The notes beneath the pieces are model-generated. The model worked only from the letters and a program-made list of their open reading frames with translations, made no database searches and was not told where the DNA came from. A stretch of 64,000 nucleotides of DNA, from assembly GCF_905475465.1 (NCBI RefSeq), contig NC_062247.1, positions 9,362,001-9,426,000 on the forward strand. Reading direction: 5' to 3'. Of the stretch, positions 13,001-22,000 are shown in pieces. Numbering within the stretch: the first letter of the stretch is position 1; each line of letters opens with the position of its first letter. This stretch comes from Pieris napi (Eukaryota > Arthropoda > Insecta > Lepidoptera > Pieridae). The position numbers and the translations under genes were made by a program.

Positions 13001-16000
13001 GGCAGAGAGTGGCACAGTGCAGACAGGAATGGCGGGAGTTGGAGGTGTCTCTTCTTTACAAAAGAATGAGATGATGGAAATATAAATGTGTTTTAGTGTA
13101 AAAGTATATGAAATAAGGCTATTATTATTCTAAATTAGGAGAAAAGAGAAACAATAGGCTGTTAAAGGTAGATGAGATAAAGATTCGTTTATAATAGACT
13201 TTAAACTAAAATATTATCAAAATTATACAATTATTTGAAAATTTATAGGTTTTTTTAATCTAGTATTTTATAGTTACGTTGGACCACAAATTGGTCACAA
13301 TTTCTCCGACCACCGGACCGTCGACATGAATTACATAATAATACTTTAGAAAAAAAATTAACTAATGAATCAAAGATAAATAAATTTCATAATGGACGGA
13401 GAAATATGAAAAAAATTTAAACGAAAGCAAAGAGCCCTGGCAGAACTTACTTCTCATACAATTTGGACATCTTGAAAACCCGTAAACCGGTATTGGTGTG
13501 ACATAACTGGCCAATGAACAGAAAGTACATTTGGCACATAGTGTTACACATATGTTGGGGACTGAAGAGGCACTCGTGCGCCTTCTTCCCTGTTTGTATA
13601 GCTTCTATCTGTTGGCTAACATCGTTGAACAACTCTTCTAGGAACTTTTGGGAATCCATCTAAAACAATATATATTAAAAAAATACTGTCCAAACAGATG
13701 ATCTTAAATCAATAAATGGATATAAAGAATTACATAATAGGGAGTAAAAAATAATAGAACATTTGTAAGTTTCAAGAACAATACAAAAAGGTTTGTTAAC
13801 ATTTATAATTCAGCCAACCCTTTTTTGAAGTGAAAACTTCTTTAGCGGCGTTGTACACTTTTTTGGAATGGGAAAAAATGTTAAACTCGCGTCAGGACAA
13901 ATTCATAAGACGGATGTTTTAAAAGATTATGAACCTTCGTGCCTTATGGTTACGGTTTTAATTCATTTGTCTCTTTCCTCAGATACATTGATGCATGTGA
14001 AACTGGACCTTAAGTCAATACTTCAAGGTTTAATTTTGCGAAACGTCTAAAGCTTTATTATTAACGATTTGGTCAGACTGACGACGGATGGAGAGTAGAC
14101 AGCTGGCGAGGCGTATTTAATGTAATATAAATTGTCATGTTTGTGTACGATAGCGCAATAAATAAATATTGTATTCTACCACATAAATGATAGTACTTTT
14201 ATACTGATAATTAAAGCAATTCGTGCAAAATTATTCCCTAACCATTTCAAAATATAAAAACTGCACAACGTTAATATTCAAGTTTTCACTTCTGCCGGCA
14301 CTCCCAGATTGCAACCCATCATTTCGTAGGATCATTTTTCCGTAACGCGCCAAAAGTATACCCTCAAAAATACACTTACATCATTATGCCTTAAAAGATG
14401 CCTTATCAATTGACAACCAGCTCGAGTGGCTGAATGTCCATTACAGTTGGTTGACAGGTCTGTATGTGAGTATTTGTTGGAGGATGGCTTCAAATAGTTT
14501 ATGATACGACCCGCCCATGCTTTGTGGCCACTATCGTTTAGATTAAGTATTATTGTATCCGACTCCTGTAAAAAATGATTAGAAATTAAAAAAAAAAAGT
14601 TAAAAATCATTTAATAATAATATGATTGGACAATTCACACCAATTGACCTAGTCCCATGCTAAGCTGGTGAATCTTGTGTTATGGGTACTAGGCAACGGA
14701 TATACATACATATTATAGATAGATAGACATATAAATACATATTTAACACAGCGCCAAATGCACATCACATGTTTGTCTCAGCCGGGGATCGAACCCGGGA
14801 CCAATGGATTCGCAGTCAGGGGTACTAACCAATAGACCGATGCGACGTCGATGATTTAATCAAATAGGTAACATAATGTACACTTATGACTCGTCAATAA
14901 GGAAATACATATTAATGCTTCTAATTTTACATTTACTGCCATTTCTCAAATCAAAGGCGTAGAACGGATAAGAAGAACTGGCAATAAACTCTCCGCCACT
15001 CTTTTTAATCGCCATTTTTTTTACACAACGTTTGAAGTCAACTATTAGTTTCAAATCCAATGTAAACTTTATGTAATGTCACACTCTCAATGGCAGAAGG
15101 CTCGCGAGTGCGCTGCCGACCTTTTTTAAGGATTGGTACGATCTTCTCTTCTCTTGATGTATTCTTGAGTCCCAAATCGACTAATATTTTAAAATCCTGT
15201 GTAAATTGTATATTACGTCACTCAATTTAATTCCATAATTCGCCGAAATTACTTGTGTTGTGTGATTTTAAACTCTACTACATAATGAATTAGGGAGCGT
15301 TCAAGTATTACGTAACGCAATTTTTGGAGATTATTGACCCCCCCCCCCCCCATGTAACTCGCCGTAACGTTTTTCAGTACCCAAGTACAGTACTGTACTC
15401 AAGTATAGTAAAAGGTTTCGTGACCACCTAGTGTCTCTTTAGTTACTATTATGTTGTGTAAGTCGAAAATAATATTAACAATAACGCGTAATTCAATCCC
15501 CGCCCCGCATCGTAACGTTTTACAAAAGCCCCCCCCTCTTCCAAAACTCGTTACGTAATACTTGAACGCTCCCTTAACTTAAAATTAAAATAGCTAATTA
15601 CTAAAGGAAAGACTGACTTTCAACTCACCTTCAAAACCGTCCGTATAACCTCCCAATTCCACGTATTCCCATCCTTGTTCTGCATAACAAGCGAGGACCT
15701 TATCAAATTATCACTATCCCGTTCAAACAAGCTAAAAAACTTAGCCGATTTAGTCACTTTACTCACTGCGGCACTAGTCCGGGAACTAACACTTTTACTC
15801 TTCACTAACGCACTAACATTTCTGGACGCCACGTCCGGTCTAGAACCAACACTATGTCGCTTCGGTTCCCCTTCATCCGAGTCGTTCAGAAATTCCATAC
15901 TATCTTTCTGGACGTATCTCGGCTTCATACTGGCGTTGTCCTTCTCTTTTCTGCTCTTGGAGACGTCTGTTTTGGGTCTATATGCTCCACTGCAGTACTT

Positions 16001-19000
16001 TATGATATGGTCTAGGAAGAGACTGTTGCTGGCAGGTCGAGCTTCTAGCATAGAATGCAGTCTTTGCAACGCTGCGACCGCTGCTAAAGCTTGAGGCTTT
16101 CCAGCTGAAGCCTGCGACACTAATAATGGAAGTGCAGGTGTAATGTTGCTTATTTGAGGGGGTATCAAGATATGGACTAAGTGTAATAGTTGACCCAATA
16201 ATACTGTCGCCCTGACCGAGATAAATGTATCACTCGTTACAATCACTTCAGCTAAACCATCCAAGAGACCAGCCTGAAAATATACAAGAAATTTAAAGAT
16301 ATTTTAAGCTGTTGCATAGATTTTTATTCCGGGGGTTTGAGCGCGGCGACCGAATCAAGAAATTCCGTAACGAAAATAAACCTAACACACGATGACGTAA
16401 TAGGTGCGGTTAGAGCGGGACAGAACGCATACTGCGTCTCAAATCGGCGTGATCGGTGACGTAGCGCAGGTGCGTTAGAGTGGGATAGAACGCATACTGC
16501 GTATTCACATTTCTCGGAAAAGATCGGTAACGTAGCGTAAGGGCGGCCGGTGCAGTCGGTACGAGTTAAAGTGAGACAGACTATAAAGGCGGGTTTAAAT
16601 TGAGTCTGGTTGAACGGCATATGCCCCGCGCCACCATATTTGTTTGTTAATTCGTTTGTTGTCGAATGTATGCCGTTCAACCAATCAGCGCGCGAGGTGC
16701 GTTTCGTTTCACAATGTGACGATTTCACTTCGATAGATTACAATCTACCGAATACGTTATATTGTAAGCAGTACGTTGAGCTTTACAATCTTTCGACAGT
16801 TCACAATCTCGCTAGATAGATTACAACCTAACGGTATTTACAATTTTACGATGACATATATAAGGCTCTATTTATTCTTTCTTTTTTCAATTTGCTATAT
16901 TTCTGCCGCGACAAAACAGATAAAAATATTTTTGACGTATCTTAAAATTTTGCAACCCTATCTTCGTCTAGCAAAAAAAATTTAGTTTACAAATTTTTAT
17001 TTCAAAAATAGCCGTAGAAATTTCCATATATGATTCCAAATTTAAATAATTGGGAGGGAAAAAAACGCTACAAGCGTGTAATACATTTACCTCTAGAAAG
17101 CACTGAAGCAAGAGGGCAAGATGAATTTCAATTATATCGGGCCCAGTAGCGCCCAAGTGGGGGAGGATTGATATTCCTTCGGCTGCTACAAAGTCTTCGT
17201 TTAAACGCCATGAGTCCTGCAAATTATATTTTTTTCTATATTCATTTGTATAAAAAATACAAAAATAAAATCAAGGTATTTATCTAAAAAAAAACTTTAG
17301 AGGTGTCAAGGGACACCCGGATGGAATGAAATTCCTTTCGATTAATTTATATGTTAATTGGTATCATAACAGTATGATAGATTATCTCGACATCAATCTT
17401 ACGACGAAAAAAAAAGCCAACATCACGAGGTGTTCCCAGGCGGTCACCCATCCAAGTACTGACCTCGCCCGACGTTGCTTAACTTCGGTGATCGGACGAG
17501 AACCGGTGTATTACAATAGCAAATAGCAAAAAAGTGTCGTGACAACTTTTCGTAAGAATTTTTTCCGTCTAGCCCCCTTTCAAAACGCGCGATAAGGAAC
17601 TTCGTTCCAATTAAAAAAAATATATATCAATGCCTTTTTTGGTATGGTATGGTCACAGAAAAAAAGAGGCTTAATAAATAAAAAAAATATTTAGTCTTAA
17701 TACAAAATAATTTTAAAATCGAAACGCCAATTCGAAGGTTTACAGACTTAACAATATGAGAGAGAGATTGCGTGGGTGTGTATTTGTGTGTGTAACTGAA
17801 GTATGTGTGTTAAAATCGGCTTGATTTAGTCTGTCTAAATAGTTTTTTATGGATAAATTTTTTAATAACATAAAACAATCCCTGTTATATTCACCTGAAA
17901 ATCTGACGGATCCACAGCATCCAAGGCAACAGAAATCTCATCAGTCCACTCAGGCTGACGCAATCCCACTAACTCATACAGCAGATCGAGGATTGCTTTC
18001 TAGAAGTAACATGAAGTAAGCATGAGATATTTTCACTAGATTAAATAGATGTGAAGTTAATTTGAAGTCTCGAACTAGCGGTTTTAATTTTCCCAGCATA
18101 TTTCTGTGTAACAAATTTTTGTTCGTTTTGAAGCACACGACAATTGAACGAGAATGTAAAACAAAAGATTGTACGCTCCATTCTGATTGGTCAACGGCAT
18201 CTCTAGTCGAGTATGGGTTGACGCGTGACGTGATGCGTCATGTCCGTTTGACCAATCAACGCTACGTTGCGTCTTTCGTTTTACATTCTTAACCCCTGGT
18301 AGTTTTATGGCATTTAGTACTTCATTATGTTGATTAAAGATTTTTTTTTTCTACATATTCTTAATTTCGTAATCTTATTGGACACTGTATGTGTATGTTT
18401 TGGGTCATCGAGGTGCTTTAAATATTTAGGATTTTAGTTTTACTCTATATTAACCACTCACAATAGAATATATGCGAAATAATGAAATGTTAATTGCTAT
18501 GTAACGAATTAATGCAATGCAAGAGAGTGCCTACGTCTGCCTATACTCTCGGGACGTAACTACGACGATTTAGGAAATCGACACGCTTATAAAACTAAAG
18601 CTTGAGTGAGCAAAATGTACAGCCTTATCTCGTACAGTACGTGACCGTAAAAACGTAAATACAGTTTTAAAAATTGCGAGATAGATTGTAACAAAACTGC
18701 CTTGCGATTCTGTAACTCACTTTTCGAACTCACACAGCGGTTTTCAAGCGGCGGTCGCGCTCAAATCTGTAAAGCAGTCATTTTATGATTTGGCATTCTG
18801 ATAAGGTCCCTCCTTGCAGTTTATTGTGTATCAGAACGCGCGACCGCCGCTTGAAAACCGATGTGTGAGTTCGAAAAGTGAGTTACAGAATAGCAAGGCA
18901 GTTTTGTTACAATCTATCTCGCAATTTTTTTTTATAGAACAGGGGGAAAATGGCAGGCTCATCTAAGGTTTAGAGAGCCCATGGACACTCAATGCCAGAG

Positions 19001-22000
19001 GCCTCGCAAGTGCGTTGTCGGGTTTTTAAGAATTGCTTCGCTCGTTTCTTGAAGGACCCTAAGTCGAAACAAGTTAAAGTCTAAAACAAGTTTTGTTTGC
19101 AAAGATATTTCATTAACACAATTAATTTGGACCTAATTTCTCTAACCCTTTGTATACTCACTCGGACCTCCAACCGTGGTAGATAGAGAGCTGCGACCAA
19201 CGCCTTCAAGCCTCCAGCTGCTTGTGGATGACAAAAATGCAAGAGCCCCGGCCAACTTCGCAAAACGCATAGTAACGCTAGCCGACTACATGTAAAACGC
19301 ATTTCACGTTCATCTCTGTAATAAAAAATTAGATATGTGAGGGAATGTTCTGATCGAGTTAATTGACCGTTGATTTTTATTGTTGCTTTGGTTACACATT
19401 TAGATTCCTTCTATTACTTTTAAGAATCATAATTTATTTAGATTCGATTTGTTTTGTTATTATTTAAATAAATTATAACAAGTTCTCTCCACACTAGTCT
19501 AGCTTTCTCCAAACCGCCACGTGTGACTCATAGAAGTATGCGTCGAACAAGTTATCTTGCATTACGTAAGTATTAAGTACGTACGAACTACGACAAAAAA
19601 ATGTTTACCTACGAAGGTGCACAGCTGTATAATAAACTACCCACAGATATAAAAAATATTACTTTTATCAATTCATTCAAATCGAAGCTAAATGAATATG
19701 TTAGACAAAATTACTTTTAAATTCATTTCTTATAATTACTTTCAATTCATATTTCTTTGGTTACTTTTATTTTTAAGTTTATTGCATGTACGGCTATATT
19801 TTATTTTGGTACGTTGACAACGATCTTACGTCATTATAGTTCGACAGTCTTGATAATATGATAAAAGTATATAATTTTTGTGATCAAATGAATAGACGCG
19901 TAAACTATATTTATTGTTACCAAACTGCTGGTTCTCTTTCCGTACAGACTCTGTCCGTTAAATAACTTTAACGTATTTTTATTATCGTTAATAAAGCAGA
20001 AAATATTATGTCCAGGAAGTTTATCTCAGTAAAAAAATTTAATTAGACACTTCATTTATCGAGGAAGGCAATATAACAACGCTACTACTAATATGCACAT
20101 GAATTAAAATGGCCAAAAACAGCCATTTATTAAAATATATTCTGGGCTAAAACGTCTTGAAATCACGAAAAGGTATCAATAACGTTAAAATATTTATCAA
20201 CGACTTTTATTATTTTATTTATACATAAGCAATATATATAATTACTAGTGGACCCCACAGACGTTGTCCTGCATGATATTTCAAGCTATTAGGATATTAA
20301 AGTATGAAAGTACCGACTGCAGCGCCATCTGGCGGGCTGATTTGTGAATCTAAACCATTCCCAGATCCCCTTGAAGACACACAAAAAATTTCATCAAAAT
20401 CGGTCCAGTCGTTTGAGAGAAGTTCAGTGACATACACACTCACAGAAGAATTATATATATATATATATAATTACATATATATATATCTCCTATCTATCCT
20501 ATATATCCTACCTAAATGAAAGCTTAAAGAAAACTCACCTGCTAGTATCATTCCCAGCCGGTCTAAAATGGAAGTCACAGTATGGAGAATTAAGGCAAGT
20601 CAAATCGACTCTGGCATTATTTCTTGAATTTGGATCATTTATTATATGTAATAATACTCCACAGAGCGCTTCAGCCATTCGTGGTGTCGCACATTCGGCC
20701 AAATGTCTAGTTACTGCAGTCACACCACCACAGGATATAAATAGATCCGGATTCAATACACCTTAAAAAAATCACGTTTACATATTATTTTAACATATTT
20801 CTTATTTAAAAACGTCGTATATTTACATTAAAAAATTTAACTTTGTATATTTTTATCGACACTCGCACACAACAAAAACTAATCATTCCGCACGTATCTG
20901 TGCGTGCGCGCACGCAACTTCGAAGTATGCTTAATTCTTTATACATATATAACTAGCGGACCCGACACACGTTGTCCTGCATGATATTTCAAGCGATTAG
21001 GATATTAAACAAAGTACGAAGTACCGCCTGCAGCGCCAACTGCCGGGCTAAATTGTGAATCTAAATCAACTAGGGCTCCACCCAAACACACTAAAAAATC
21101 ATTCATATCGGTCCAGCCGTTTAAGAGAAGTTCAGTGACATACACACGTACATAATTATATATCTAGCTATTCTATCTTTTAAGTTAGATTAAACTGCAC
21201 ACGGTGTGCAAATTTGATTGAAATCGGTTAAGGGAGTGTTCAAGTATTACGTAACGAATTTGGGGGGGGGGGGGGGGTCATTTTGTAAAACGTTACGATG
21301 CGGGGCGGGGATTGAATTACACGTTATTGTTAATATTATTTTCGACTTACACATAATAGTAATTGAAGAGTCAATAGGTGGTCACGAAACGTTTTACTAT
21401 ACTTGGGTACAGTACTGTACTTAGGGACTGAAAAACGTTACGGCGAGTTACATGGGGGGAGGGGGGTCCAATAATCTCCAAAAATTGCGTTACGTAATAC
21501 TTGAACGCTCCCTAAGTAATTTAGGAGTCCATAGCGGACAAACAACGTGACGCGTAATTTATATATATAAGGATTGGAATCATTAAACCATTAAATTAAT
21601 TTTCATACAAGTTTAGGATACCACGAGAACCGATTAAACAATTATGACGAGTAATTCTCAGTCCTTATAAAATTGTGTATTTCTGTACAAATACAATTCT
21701 TCTGTAAGTGTATATTAAATTTTATCTAAATGGCCGATTTAGATATTTTTTCTGTGTTGAAGTGGATTCGAAAATTGTTAAAAACTACAATTCGATGATT
21801 TTTTTTAATGGTGTTATTGAAGTGTAGTGAAAGCGAAAAAAATACTAAAAGCAGATTTGTATAGCAGCTCCAATATTTACTATCAACATAGATATTATAA
21901 AAAAAAGGGTGCGTGTACTTATGTACGCGCGTAAGAAGTTATACTTCTTTGGCATTATTAAAAATAGTTTTTGATTGCATGCAAATAATTAATTACAATT

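Noticed and set aside
14775..14853. Possible tRNA gene
   Set aside because: A and B boxes are present but no clean cloverleaf or acceptor stem; followed by a SINE body.
15675..16094. 139-codon plus-strand frame
   Set aside because: Shadow of the 645-nt rictor exon 16273-15629.
16324..16728. 134-codon minus-strand frame
   Set aside because: Lies over a tandem-repeat block and reads no known domain.
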